DNA of 41,440 nucleotides from Pseudoruegeria sp. SK021 (GCF_002119405.1 NZ_MTBG01000031.1:1-41440), one strand, 5' to 3'. Counted from the first letter of the stretch, positions 17,728 through 25,825 are shown. Numbers and translations are program-made. The notes: generated by a model from the sequence alone, not told the origin.

Positions 17728-18059
17728 CAGTTCCTCCCGATGTGGGATCCTGGCGCACTGCGTGTACGCACGTCCCTGACAAACCGTCGCAGGGAAGCCG
17801 CGCACAACGGATCGCGCAGAGTGCGCCGGCGTAACGCAGGGTCTGTTTTTCAGCCGCGCGGACCGGTCCTGCGGCACCATTTGGCCCCCAAATCGGGTCA
17901 GAGTGCCCCCTCCGCCATCCAGAATCGGTGGCCGCCTCGGTTCGTGGCCGGGATCGCCCCCCGCGTCCACCACCGGTATCGTCACAACGCTGGCGTCCGC
18001 TTCCGGCTCAATCGGCGCAGCCGGGCCGGTCTGGCACCGCCGCGGCCCAGATGGACGGT
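17728..18059 (-). promoter_or_regulatory. 332-bp gap upstream of the binding protein, with operator-like inverted repeat
   Basis: No supported gene lies here. TGCGTGTACGCA at 17759-17770 is a pair of 5-bp inverted arms around a 2-bp centre, about 32 bp before the binding-protein start codon, in the position of an operator in the 5' leader. The amidase ends at the far side. A promoter for the binding protein is likely in this gap, but no convincing -35/-10 pair could be picked. Confidence 0.4.
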
Positions 18060-19211
18060 TCAGGTGGCCGCGGCCAATGCGATCAGCGCCCGATCCTGAC
18101 CGGCAGCGCCGATCAGGCTCAGGCCCACCGGGCCGCCATCCACCACCCCTGCCGGGACCGATAATTGCGGCAATCCCCCCAGACCCGCCGGGCATAAGGA
18201 CCGCAGCGCGCGCGACCGGAACGCATCCAACGCCGCCGCATCCATATTGCAAAGCGGGGCCGGGCTGGGACAGGTCGGCAGTACCAGCACAGTCTCTGCC
18301 GTCATCACCGCGGCCAGACGCTGACGAATTTCAAGGCGATGCGCCCGGGCGTCAGCAATCTGACCCTCTGTCAGGGCGGCGGCCATGGCAAAGCGCTCGG
18401 CCACGCCGGGGCCAAATTCTGGCTTGGCCGCTTGCACCCAGTCGCCATGGGTCTGCCAGATTTCCGCAGCCTGCGTGATCCGAAAGGTCTCACACCAGCG
18501 GTCGATGCCGTCCGGGGCGAGCACCACCGGACAGGCCGGCCCCATCCGGGCCTCAAGATCCGCCAATGCCGGGGCCAGCGCCGCCACTGTCTCCGCATCC
18601 GCCTGCGCCCACAGATCCACCGGCAACAACAGTTGCGTCGGGGCCTCTGCGGCGGGCAACCCCATCGCCTCGGCAACCCGGGCCATCACCGCGCCATCAC
18701 GGGCAAACCAGCCACAGGTGTCAAAGGATGGCGCCAACGGCCGCGCCCCGGTCAGCGGCAACAGCCCATGGGTGGTGCGCAATCCCCAAACGCCACAGAA
18801 CGACGCCGGCGCCCGTACCGATCCGCCGGTGTCGCTGCCCAGCCCGATATCGACCAGACCCGCCGCCACCGCCGCCACCGACCCCGAGGACGACCCCCCC
18901 GGCACCCGTCGTGGATCGGCACTGTTTTTCGGGGTGCCGTAATGGGCGTTCACCCCCAGCAGGCTATAGGCCAGCTCGTCAGTATGGGTCTTGCCCAGAA
19001 CCGTCGCCCCAGCCGCCAGAAAGCGGTCGACCACGGCCGCATGGACCTCTGGCACCGGATGCTGCGCCGCCCAGTCCGGACTACCAAAGCCAGTGACATG
19101 GCCCGCCACATCATAAAGATCCTTGACCGCAAGGGTCAGTCCACCTAGCGGCCCATCCGCCGCGCCAGGCAGGGTAAAGGTCTCGATAAAGGCGTCTGCG
19201 GTGTCGTCCAT
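18060..19211 (-). CDS. Amidase (amidase-signature family, AMI1-like)
   Basis: A 383-residue amidase-signature hydrolase that cleaves amides to carboxylate and ammonia. The Ser-cisSer-Lys triad is visible: Lys30 in LTLAVKD, Ser107 in GGSSSGS, and nucleophile Ser131 in DTGGSVR, at normal spacing. The order VTGFGSPDW, GATVLGKTHTDELAYS and HYGTPKN resembles plant indole-3-acetamide hydrolase AMI1 more than large AtzF-type enzymes. MDDTADAF was chosen as start because GGAGGGGG lies five bases ahead. It follows an HpxZ/AtzH-like gene and an HpxW-like gene, the company kept by HpxY/AtzE amidohydrolases, so a small urea or amide acid derivative is a reasonable substrate guess. Confidence 0.92.
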   Translation of the reverse strand: MDDTADAFIETFTLPGAADGPLGGLTLAVKDLYDVAGHVTGFGSPDWAAQHPVPEVHAAVVDRFLAAGATVLGKTHTDELAYSLLGVNAHYGTPKNSADPRRVPGGSSSGSVAAVAAGLVDIGLGSDTGGSVRAPASFCGVWGLRTTHGLLPLTGARPLAPSFDTCGWFARDGAVMARVAEAMGLPAAEAPTQLLLPVDLWAQADAETVAALAPALADLEARMGPACPVVLAPDGIDRWCETFRITQAAEIWQTHGDWVQAAKPEFGPGVAERFAMAAALTEGQIADARAHRLEIRQRLAAVMTAETVLVLPTCPSPAPLCNMDAAALDAFRSRALRSLCPAGLGGLPQLSVPAGVVDGGPVGLSLIGAAGQDRALIALAAAT

Positions 19212-19339
19212 AAGTCCCCCTCCGGGCAAGTGCAGGTCGGGCAGCGCGTGGCACAACCGCAGCGCCTTCTCATTGATCATACTGTGGTTGCCTAGGTTCG
19301 GCCACCGCTTGATCGGCCCGCGCATCCCGCTCCCGGCAG

Positions 19340-19389
19340 TCCGACACAGGGCCCGACGAAAGTCCGATAAAAGTCCGACGTTAGTCCGA
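19340..19389. repeat. 11-bp phased TCCGA repeat, copy B
   Basis: TCCGA occurs on plus at 19340, 19363, 19374 and 19385, with the variant CCCGA at 19352; steps are 12, 11, 11 and 11 bp. The core from the variant to the third unit is nearly identical to copy A at 4757-4805. In the transcribed direction the array begins inside the last codons of the HpxZ-like gene, whose final Ser-Asp codons supply the first unit. It runs toward the amidase. It may represent a genome-wide intergenic element. Confidence 0.8.
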
Positions 19390-19758
19390 CATCAGCGAAA
19401 CATGGGCGGCGACGATTTTCCAGCCCCCCTCCAGTCTGGCCCAACTGTGGCTTTGACGCCCGATCCCGGCGCTGCTGTCGCGCCGAAACTCGGTATTCGC
19501 CGTCGCAAAATCCCGCCCAAATGTGGTGATCACGGTCGATCGCAATTCTCGCGCCAATCCCGCCGACGGCCGCGCCTTGCGGAACGCCAAAATCTGCGCG
19601 TGGCCGTAAAGGTTCTCGGTCGCGCCATAGCGGACCACGGCAGAGCTGTCCCAAAACAGCCCGTCCAAAACCGCGACATCATTGCCCGTCAATGCCGCCT
19701 CATAGGCGTTGAATGCCGCCGTGACTTCGGCCAGAACCTCGGGAATATTGATGTCCAT
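19381..19758 (-). CDS. HpxZ/AtzH-like protein
   Basis: A 125-residue NTF2/SnoaL-fold protein of the AtzH-like group, which includes HpxZ of the Klebsiella oxalurate cluster. Typical blocks are AFNAYEAALTGNDVAVLDGLFWD near the start, RYGATENLYGHAQILAFRKAR in the middle and SHSWARLEGGWKIVAAHVSLM at the end. The biochemical role of this family is unclear; members accompany amidohydrolases in oxalurate and s-triazine ring catabolism. It sits between the HpxW-like gene (38 bases upstream) and the amidase. The DUF4089-type small protein (HpxX/AtzG) found in related clusters was not seen. Confidence 0.88.
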   Translation of the reverse strand: MDINIPEVLAEVTAAFNAYEAALTGNDVAVLDGLFWDSSAVVRYGATENLYGHAQILAFRKARPSAGLARELRSTVITTFGRDFATANTEFRRDSSAGIGRQSHSWARLEGGWKIVAAHVSLMSD

Positions 19759-19796
19759 CGTGTTGATTTATCCTTATTTTTTAGCAGGTTCGCGCG

Positions 19797-21380
19797 TCAG
19801 TATCCCAGCGCGGCCCCATCCTTGCGATGATCCGATCCGGCGATATAGCCCGTTCCGTGACGCGCAATCAGTTGCGCCCCGCCAAAGCCAAACGCATTGT
19901 CCGGTGCCTCGCGGATAATCTCATGCCCGAGGGCGGTCAACGCGGCCACTGTCGCGTCCGGCATCGTCGATTCCACCGCCAGCTTGCGTCCGGAAATGAC
20001 CCGCCAACGCGGCGCGTCGCTGGCCGTCTGCGGCGACTGCCCGAACAGCACCATACGCACCATCATCTGCACATGGCCCTGCGCCTGCATCGGACCGCCC
20101 ATCACCCCAAAGCTCATCCAAGGCGCGCCGTCGCGCATGGCAAACCCCGGAATAATGGTATGAAACGGGCGCTTAGCCGGTCCGACCTGATTGGGATGTC
20201 CCGGCTCCAGCACAAATCCGGCCCCGCGGTTCTGCAGGTGAATGCCGGTTCCCGGCACCACCACCCCCGATCCGAACCCGGAAAAATTCGACTGGATGAA
20301 CGACACCATTCTGCCCGCTTCATCCGCAGCCGTCACCATCACCGTGCCCCCCATGGTCGGCGCGCCAGCCCCCGGGTCTTGCGCCTGCGCCCGGTCGATC
20401 AACGCCGCCCGGCGGGTTAAATAGCCATCATCTAACAGCGCCTCTGGCGTCACCGCCATGCTGCCGGGGTCCGAGACGAACGCCTCGGCATCTGCCAAGG
20501 CCAGCTTCACCGCCTCGATCTGCAAATGCAGGCTCGCAGGGTCGTCCGGATCTGTCGCGTTGAGGGCCAGACGCTCCAAGATCCCCAAGGCAATTAGGGC
20601 CGCGATGCCTTGGCCATTTGGCGGAATTTCATGCAGTTCAGTGCCATGAAATCCCGTTTGGATCGTGCCACACCAATCGACCCGGTGCGCGGCCAGATCC
20701 GCTTTGCTCAACGCCGCACCGTGGGACGCGGCGGCCGCTGCGATCCGCTCGGCCAAGGCCCCATGATAGAACGCATCACCGCCGGTATCGGCAATGGCAG
20801 TCAGGCTAGCGGCCAGATCGGGGTTGCGGAACGTCTCGCCTGCATGCGGGGCGCGGCCGCCCGGCATGAATGTCTCGGCAAAGCCCGGCTGGTCCTGCAA
20901 CTGCGCCGCACCGATCTTCCAAAGCTTTGCAATTGTTGGCGATATCGCAAAGCCATCGCAGGCATAGCCGATTGCAGGTCCAAACAGGGTTGCGAAAGGA
21001 AGCGCCCCAAACCGGTCAGACAGCGCCCGCCATGCAGACACGGCCCCCGGGACGGTCACGCTGTCCCAGCCGCGCAACGGCATGGTGGTCTGACCAGCGA
21101 ACCGGTCGGGATGCCACCCGGCGGGCGACCGTCCCGAGGCGTTTAGGCCGTGCAATTCGGCCCCGTCCCACACGATGGCGAACGCATCACTGCCCAGCCC
21201 ATTCCCGGTCGGTTCCACCACCGTCAGCGTGATCGCCGTGGCGAGGGCGGCATCGACAGCGTTCCCCCCCGCCAGCAACATCCGCAGTCCGGCTTGGGCC
21301 GCAAGCGGCTGCGAGGTCGCCACCACATTGCGGGCCAGAAGGGAACTGCGATGGGTCGGATAACAGCTTTCAAACGTCAT
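19797..21380 (-). CDS. Gamma-glutamyltransferase-family amidohydrolase, HpxW-like
   Basis: A 527-residue Ntn-hydrolase of the gamma-glutamyltransferase family. It should self-cleave before Thr346 in GGTVMVTAAD, the position of the nucleophile, giving large and small subunits. Downstream are SFIQSNFSGFGSGVVVPGTGI and FHTIIPGFAMRDG, typical of the HpxW/oxamate amidohydrolase branch. No signal peptide is visible, unlike classical periplasmic GGT, which supports a cytoplasmic amidohydrolase. It is the first gene of the 21-kb minus block, with the HpxZ-like gene 38 bases downstream. Oxamate or a related half-amide is plausible but unproven; no strong ribosome-binding site is visible before the ATG. 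Confidence 0.9.
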   Translation of the reverse strand: MTFESCYPTHRSSLLARNVVATSQPLAAQAGLRMLLAGGNAVDAALATAITLTVVEPTGNGLGSDAFAIVWDGAELHGLNASGRSPAGWHPDRFAGQTTMPLRGWDSVTVPGAVSAWRALSDRFGALPFATLFGPAIGYACDGFAISPTIAKLWKIGAAQLQDQPGFAETFMPGGRAPHAGETFRNPDLAASLTAIADTGGDAFYHGALAERIAAAAASHGAALSKADLAAHRVDWCGTIQTGFHGTELHEIPPNGQGIAALIALGILERLALNATDPDDPASLHLQIEAVKLALADAEAFVSDPGSMAVTPEALLDDGYLTRRAALIDRAQAQDPGAGAPTMGGTVMVTAADEAGRMVSFIQSNFSGFGSGVVVPGTGIHLQNRGAGFVLEPGHPNQVGPAKRPFHTIIPGFAMRDGAPWMSFGVMGGPMQAQGHVQMMVRMVLFGQSPQTASDAPRWRVISGRKLAVESTMPDATVAALTALGHEIIREAPDNAFGFGGAQLIARHGTGYIAGSDHRKDGAALGY

Positions 21381-21718
21381 AGCGGACTAAAACCCTCATA
21401 TCGGACAGTGTGTTGCGGGCGGCGAACCGACCGCTCCTGTCTCACGGTTATATGGCGTTTCGCGCGCCCGTCATCTTGTTTTGGCGATTGTTAGGCGGCT
21501 TACCATCTTGCCAACTGGCAATTGATCACGACAGCAGGCTGACGCGCAGATGCTGTCTCGTTGGCCTGCGTTGCGCACCCGGCGTCGGATCACGATGCGG
21601 CGATCACGACGTTGAATTTCCCGGTCGAACCCATACCTACCCTGAACAACAATACTTAGGCCTTGGCACAACTGCGCCCCCGACGAGGTCTATCGGCCCA
21701 CAGAATGGAACCAGATCT
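21381..21718. promoter_or_regulatory. Divergent promoter region with palindrome and GATCACGA repeats
   Basis: A 338-bp gap between the minus-strand HpxW-like gene and the plus-strand CurA-like gene; it should hold promoters for both. TTGCCAACTGGCAA at 21508-21521 is a 6+6 inverted repeat around a 2-bp centre. GATCACGA occurs three times in direct orientation at 21524, 21588 and 21602, the last two 14 bp apart. The plus frame of the reductase remains open through most of the gap but shows no homology. Confidence 0.45.
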
Positions 21719-22750
21719 ATGACCCAATCCGACACCGCAAATCGCAAATTTGTTCTTGCCGAACGTCCCAAGGGCGAACCGACGGAACAAACCCTGCGCC
21801 TTGAGACCGACGCGGTTCCGACCCCCGGCAAGGGCGAGATGCTGTTGCGCAATGAATACCTGTCGCTTGACCCTTATATGCGCGGTCGGATGAGCGCCGC
21901 CAAATCCTATGCCGATCCGGTCGAAATCGGTGACGCTATGGTCGGCGGGACAGTGTCGCAGGTTGTGCGCTCGGATGTGTCCGGGTTCGAAGCGGGCGAT
22001 TGGGTCGTCGCCTTTGGCGGCTGGCAGGATTATGCTCTGTCCGATGGCACCGGCGTGATCAACATGGGCAAATCGCCTGAGCATCCCTCATGGGCATTGG
22101 GCGTACTTGGCATGCCGGGTCTGACCGCATGGGCGGGACTGACCCAGATCGGCCAGCCGAAGGCGGGTGAAACGCTTGTGGTCGCCGGGGCCAGCGGCCC
22201 GGTCGGCGCAACCGTCGGCCAGATTGGCAAGATCCTCGGCCTGAAAGTGGTCGGGATTGCCGGCGGCGCCGAGAAATGCGCCCATGTCGTTGACACGTTA
22301 GGGTTTGACGCCTGCATCGACTACAAGGCCGACGGGTTTCCCGATGCCCTGAAACAGGCGGTACCTGACGGCATCGACATCTATTTCGAAAACGTCGGCG
22401 GCGCGGTCTTCGACGCGGTACTGCCTCTGTTGAACCCCTCGTCCCGGATTCCGGTTTGTGGTTTGATCTCGCAATACAATGCCACCTCGCTGCCCGATGG
22501 TCCGGACCGGATGAACTATCTGATGGGCCAGATCTTGCGCCTGCGCGCCACCATGCGCGGCTTCATCGTGTTCAATGATTTCGGCCACCTCTACCCGGAA
22601 TTTGCCAAACAGATGGGCGATTGGGTCTCGGAAGGCAAAATCAAGTATCGCGAAGAGATGATCGAAGGCTTGGAACAAGCGCCTGCCGCGTTCGTTGGGC
22701 TGCTCAAGGGCGAAGCGTTTGGCAAGCGCGTCATCCATTTGAACGATTGA
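21719..22750 (+). CDS. NADP-dependent medium-chain reductase, CurA-like
   Basis: A 343-residue zinc-independent medium-chain dehydrogenase/reductase of the curcumin/2-alkenal reductase group. It has the N-terminal GroES-like part (LRNEYLSLDPYMRGRM), the nucleotide-binding loop VAGASGPVGATVGQIGK, and the C-terminal IVFNDFGHLYPEFAKQMGDWVSEGKIKY typical of this group. Members reduce alpha,beta-unsaturated carbonyls with NADPH. The ATG at MTQSDTANRK was chosen because homology begins there; the frame is open 103 codons further upstream without similarity. A DJ-1/PfpI gene follows 22 bases later, and together they suggest reactive-carbonyl detoxification. Confidence 0.94.
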   Translation: MTQSDTANRKFVLAERPKGEPTEQTLRLETDAVPTPGKGEMLLRNEYLSLDPYMRGRMSAAKSYADPVEIGDAMVGGTVSQVVRSDVSGFEAGDWVVAFGGWQDYALSDGTGVINMGKSPEHPSWALGVLGMPGLTAWAGLTQIGQPKAGETLVVAGASGPVGATVGQIGKILGLKVVGIAGGAEKCAHVVDTLGFDACIDYKADGFPDALKQAVPDGIDIYFENVGGAVFDAVLPLLNPSSRIPVCGLISQYNATSLPDGPDRMNYLMGQILRLRATMRGFIVFNDFGHLYPEFAKQMGDWVSEGKIKYREEMIEGLEQAPAAFVGLLKGEAFGKRVIHLND

Positions 22751-22772
22751 ACCAACACAAAGGAGAGAGACC

Positions 22773-23447
22773 ATGAAGATCCTGATGGTTCTGACATCTC
22801 ACGATCAACTGGGTGATACGGGCGAGAAAACTGGCTTTTGGCTGGAAGAATTTGCCGCGCCCTACTACGTCTTCAAGGATGCGGGGGCCGAGGTGACTTT
22901 GGCCTCACCGAAGGGGGGGCAACCGCCGCTTGATCCCAAAAGCGATAGCGAGGATGCCCAAACCGACGCGACCAACCGCTTCAAGGGCGACCCCGAGGCG
23001 CGACAGGCGCTGGCCAGCACCGCCGTGCTGTCCTCTGTCGACGCTGAAGGTTTCGACGCCATCTTCTATCCCGGTGGGCACGGTCCGCTGTGGGATCTGG
23101 CCGAGGACGCAGACAGCATTCGTCTGATCGAAACCTTCTGGTCCAGCGACCGCCCGGTCGGGGCCGTCTGCCACGCCCCCGCGGTGTTCAAGCACCCCAA
23201 AGGCAGCGACGGCAAGCCGTTGGTGGCCGGAAAGACGGTCACGGGCTTTACCAACACCGAAGAAGAGGGCGTTGGTCTGACCGACGTGGTTCCGTTTCTG
23301 GTCGAGGATATGCTGAAAGCCAACGGCGCCGATTATGAAAAAGGCGACGATTGGGGCGTGTTCGTGGTGATGGATGGCAAGCTGGTCACGGGCCAGAACC
23401 CGGCCTCATCCGAAGAAGCCGCGCAAAAGCTGTTGTCCTTGCTCTGA
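22773..23447 (+). CDS. DJ-1/PfpI-family protein (type 1 glutamine amidotransferase fold)
   Basis: A 224-residue DJ-1/PfpI-superfamily protein. The nucleophilic elbow Cys133 in GAVCHAPAVF and an upstream acidic residue (Glu25/Glu26 in LEEFAAPY) are present, as is the oxyanion region PGGHGPLWDL. Length and the TGFWLEEFAAPYYVFKDAGAEVTLASPKGG opening match the glyoxalase III / chaperone-like branch near Hsp31 and yeast-type homologues. AAGGAGAG precedes the ATG. Its placement directly after a CurA-like reductase fits handling of dicarbonyls or unsaturated carbonyls. Confidence 0.93.
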   Translation: MKILMVLTSHDQLGDTGEKTGFWLEEFAAPYYVFKDAGAEVTLASPKGGQPPLDPKSDSEDAQTDATNRFKGDPEARQALASTAVLSSVDAEGFDAIFYPGGHGPLWDLAEDADSIRLIETFWSSDRPVGAVCHAPAVFKHPKGSDGKPLVAGKTVTGFTNTEEEGVGLTDVVPFLVEDMLKANGADYEKGDDWGVFVVMDGKLVTGQNPASSEEAAQKLLSLL

Positions 23448-23461
23448 CGCCAACGATGGAA

Positions 23462-23484
23462 GGGGGACGGCGTGCCCGCCCCCC
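23462..23484. terminator. Terminator-like hairpin between convergent genes
   Basis: GGGGG-A-CGG, loop CGTG, then CCG-C-CCCCC forms a GC-rich stem with one internal mismatch, 14 bases after the DJ-1 gene and 30 bases beyond the ribokinase stop on the other strand. There is no clear T-run, so its strength is uncertain, but the convergent position fits a bidirectional terminator. Confidence 0.5.
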
Positions 23485-23514
23485 CTCTGACCTTACCGGG
23501 CCGCCCGATGTCGG

Positions 23515-24441
23515 TCAGGGTTGGCGTGCCAACAGTGCCTTGATCTCATCCAAGGTCGGCATGGACGCCGCAGCCCCCGGCCGGGTGACCGAAATCCCGG
23601 CTGTGGCACAGCCGAACCGCACCGCATCAATCGGGTCAGCCCCGCGGGCCAGTGCCGCCGCAAAGCCGCCGTTAAATGCATCGCCCGCGCCGGTGGTTTC
23701 CAGAACCGGCCCGGCCAAAATGGCCGGAACATGCACGGTTCGCTCAGGGTTGTGATAGAGAACGCCCTGCGCCCCCAACGTGATTATGGCGGCCCCGACG
23801 CCCTGCGCCACCAACGCCTGCGCCGCGCGGCCCGCCTCTTCCAAGTTCGTTACCGGCAAGCCGGTTAGGGCTGCCGCCTCGGATTCATTCGGGGTGAGAT
23901 AATCGCAAAGCGCCAGCATTCCATCCGGCAATGCGGCTGCGGGTGCGGGGTTCAGGATGGTGATGGTGCCGCCGTCCCGCGCGATCAGCAAGCCGCGCAG
24001 GGCCGCATCCATAGGCTGTTCCAGCTGGGTCATAAACACCGCAGCACCGGTGATCAGATCGCGCTGCGCCTCGACATCCGCCGCGACGATGGTTCCGGCG
24101 ACCCCGGGACTGACGATGATGGCGTTATTGCCAGTGGCCTCTTCGACGAAGATATAAGCCGCACCGGTATAACTGTCGGCATGACGACTGACCACCGGCA
24201 CCACCCCGGCGTCTTGCCAGATCGACAGCGCCATCTCGGCAAAAGTATCCTCGCCCAACCGCGAGAGAAAATGCACCGCACCCCCGGCCCGCGCCGCCGC
24301 CACCGCCTGGTTGGAGCCCTTCCCGCCAGGCCCCAGTGCAAAGCTGTTGCCCAAAATGGTCTCGCCCATGCGCGGCGCCCGGTCGGCGCGATAGGTGGTA
24401 TCGGCGACGAAGACGCCCAGAATGACAATTTGATCGGACAT
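23515..24441 (-). CDS. rbsK: Ribokinase (PfkB family)
   Basis: A 308-residue sugar kinase that phosphorylates ribose with ATP. The N-terminal PfkB signature GPGGKGSNQAVAAARAGG (about 37-54) and the C-terminal signature ETTGAGDAFNGGFAAALARG (about 248-267, catalytic base Asp254) are both intact, as is NPAPAAALP. AGAGGAAA precedes the ATG. It lies at the end of a minus-strand run after an SGNH hydrolase and a 42-codon ORF. No ribose transporter is adjacent, so a scavenging role, or a different pentose or nucleoside sugar, is possible. Confidence 0.92.
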   Translation of the reverse strand: MSDQIVILGVFVADTTYRADRAPRMGETILGNSFALGPGGKGSNQAVAAARAGGAVHFLSRLGEDTFAEMALSIWQDAGVVPVVSRHADSYTGAAYIFVEEATGNNAIIVSPGVAGTIVAADVEAQRDLITGAAVFMTQLEQPMDAALRGLLIARDGGTITILNPAPAAALPDGMLALCDYLTPNESEAAALTGLPVTNLEEAGRAAQALVAQGVGAAIITLGAQGVLYHNPERTVHVPAILAGPVLETTGAGDAFNGGFAAALARGADPIDAVRFGCATAGISVTRPGAAASMPTLDEIKALLARQP

Positions 24442-24472
24442 GGTGTATTTCCTCTTCAGGCGTCTTCAGGCG

Positions 24473-24601
24473 TTAAGCGTCCGGCGGGATTACGCGTTTG
24501 CGGCACAGGATGCAGCCAAAAAGGCACAACTGTCTGGCCCGATACTCCGCATAATCTGCGCCGTCCTTGGCATAAAAGTCAACGCGGTCGGCGCTGACCA
24601 T
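24473..24601 (-). CDS. Possible 42-residue protein with CxxxCxxC
   Basis: A short frame MVSADRVDFYAKDGADYAEY... ending in RKRVIPPDA, with a CLFGCILC motif near its C-terminus. It lies on the same strand as its neighbours, 14 bases after the SGNH hydrolase stop and 31 bases before the ribokinase start, as an operon gene would. Codon use looks normal for the region. No good ribosome-binding site is visible. The 10-mer CTTCAGGCGT is repeated in tandem at 24454-24473, over its stop. It could be real or the remnant of a larger gene; no family is recognised. Confidence 0.35.
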   Translation of the reverse strand: MVSADRVDFYAKDGADYAEYRARQLCLFGCILCRKRVIPPDA

Positions 24602-24615
24602 GAGCTGGGGCGGGC

Positions 24616-25263
24616 CTAGCTGAATTGGGCAAGAACCGCTTCGGCGACACTGACGCCTAGCCGGCCATGCGACGCCTCGGTCAGATGAATGCCGTCCAAA
24701 AGATCAACCTCGGCGCAAGCGCCAGCGTCCAAAAACGGAACCTGCATCATTTCGGCAATCGCGGCAAAGCGGCTAGCAAGCACCTGAGATTTTGCCGCCC
24801 CACCCTCGAACATCTCAGACAAACTTCCGGCCTCAACGATCGGCGGCGGGCAGATCAAAAGCGTGGCAGGTGCCGCCCCGTTCGGACCGGCATTTGAGGC
24901 CCGAATGACAGACAGTAACCGCCCCGCCGACCGGGCGATATCCAAAGGTGTGACCGCAAACCGGTGCTTCAAATCATTGGTGCCCAACATCACGATCACC
25001 AGATCCAGCGGTCGGTGGGTCTCTAACAGCGCGGGCAGAACCGTCAGCCCGTTCTTATGCGCGCCTTCGACCGGATCGTCATGGGTAATGGTGCGCCCGG
25101 GCTGACCTTCCTCGATCACCGACCAGTCAGGCCCAAGTGCCGCCGCCATAACGCCGGGCCAGCGGTGGCTGTGATCCAGACGCGCCATCTCGCCAAGGAC
25201 TGCAAGGGGACGGGTGCCGTGGGTGTTACTATCGCCAAAGCATAGAATGCTGCGGTGTGTCAT
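24616..25263 (-). CDS. SGNH/GDSL-family hydrolase
   Basis: A 215-residue esterase of the SGNH fold. Block I is FGDSNTHG with nucleophile Ser12, block III is MLGTNDLKHRF (Asn of the oxyanion hole), and block V is DGIHLTEASH with the Asp-x-x-His pair of the catalytic triad. There is no signal peptide, so it is cytoplasmic, and the sequence resembles the small arylesterase / acyltransferase type. Its substrate is unknown. It begins the minus-strand run that includes the 42-codon ORF and ribokinase. Confidence 0.92.
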   Translation of the reverse strand: MTHRSILCFGDSNTHGTRPLAVLGEMARLDHSHRWPGVMAAALGPDWSVIEEGQPGRTITHDDPVEGAHKNGLTVLPALLETHRPLDLVIVMLGTNDLKHRFAVTPLDIARSAGRLLSVIRASNAGPNGAAPATLLICPPPIVEAGSLSEMFEGGAAKSQVLASRFAAIAEMMQVPFLDAGACAEVDLLDGIHLTEASHGRLGVSVAEAVLAQFS

Positions 25264-25408
25264 GGAAAGTCCTCAAGGTGAAACGGGGCAAGATTTTAAA
25301 CGGGTGCCGGGATCGCGCATAGGGCGACCACACGACAGCGGAAGCAGCCGGGCATGCAGTATCGGCTGGGCGGTTCGCCGCGCGTCATCTGGCTACCGTC
25401 ACCCATCG

Positions 25409-25825
25409 TCACAGCGTCGGGCTGAATGGGTTTTCGATCGCCACCCCGGTGGGGGCGAAATCGTCGACATTTCCGGTGACGACAGTGGCGCCTTGTGCCA
25501 ACGCCGTGGCCGCGATCAGCAGGTCAGCCCCAGAATGGCCCAGTCGCGCCGACAAACGGCCCCAAAGGCGGGCCTCCTCCGCGCCGAAGGGTAAAATCCG
25601 ATCCGAAAACAGCAGAACGGTCCGGTCAAGCCACTGCCGAAGATCTGCCGCAAATTGTGGGTTGCGGCGCTCCTGCTGGGCAATCCCGCGCTCGATCTCG
25701 CCCAAAGTGATGACGCTGATGGCCAGATCCTGTTCGGCCCGCCCGGACAACCAAGCCGCCACCTGCGGCGCACGATCCGGTCGGCGCACCGCCGAGATCA
25801 CATTGGTGTCGAGAAGAAAAATCAA
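25409..25825 (-). CDS. vapC: VapC-type PIN-domain toxin
   Basis: A 138-residue PIN-domain ribonuclease toxin. The acidic metal-binding residues are visible: Asp6 in MIFLLDTNVIS, Glu43 in LGEIERG, Asp101 in GADLLIAATA and Asp121/122 in VTGNVDDF. The start is TTG, overlapping the antitoxin stop (TTGA), because the domain begins exactly there; the frame is open far upstream only as a shadow of the antitoxin gene. Coupled translation keeps toxin below antitoxin. It likely cleaves tRNA or other RNA; the target is unknown. Confidence 0.93.
   Translation of the reverse strand: MIFLLDTNVISAVRRPDRAPQVAAWLSGRAEQDLAISVITLGEIERGIAQQERRNPQFAADLRQWLDRTVLLFSDRILPFGAEEARLWGRLSARLGHSGADLLIAATALAQGATVVTGNVDDFAPTGVAIENPFSPTL

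Noticed and set aside
17728-18252. 175-codon N-terminal extension of the periplasmic binding protein
   Set aside because: It would bury the signal peptide, overlaps the amidase end and has no homology; GGAGG marks the later start.
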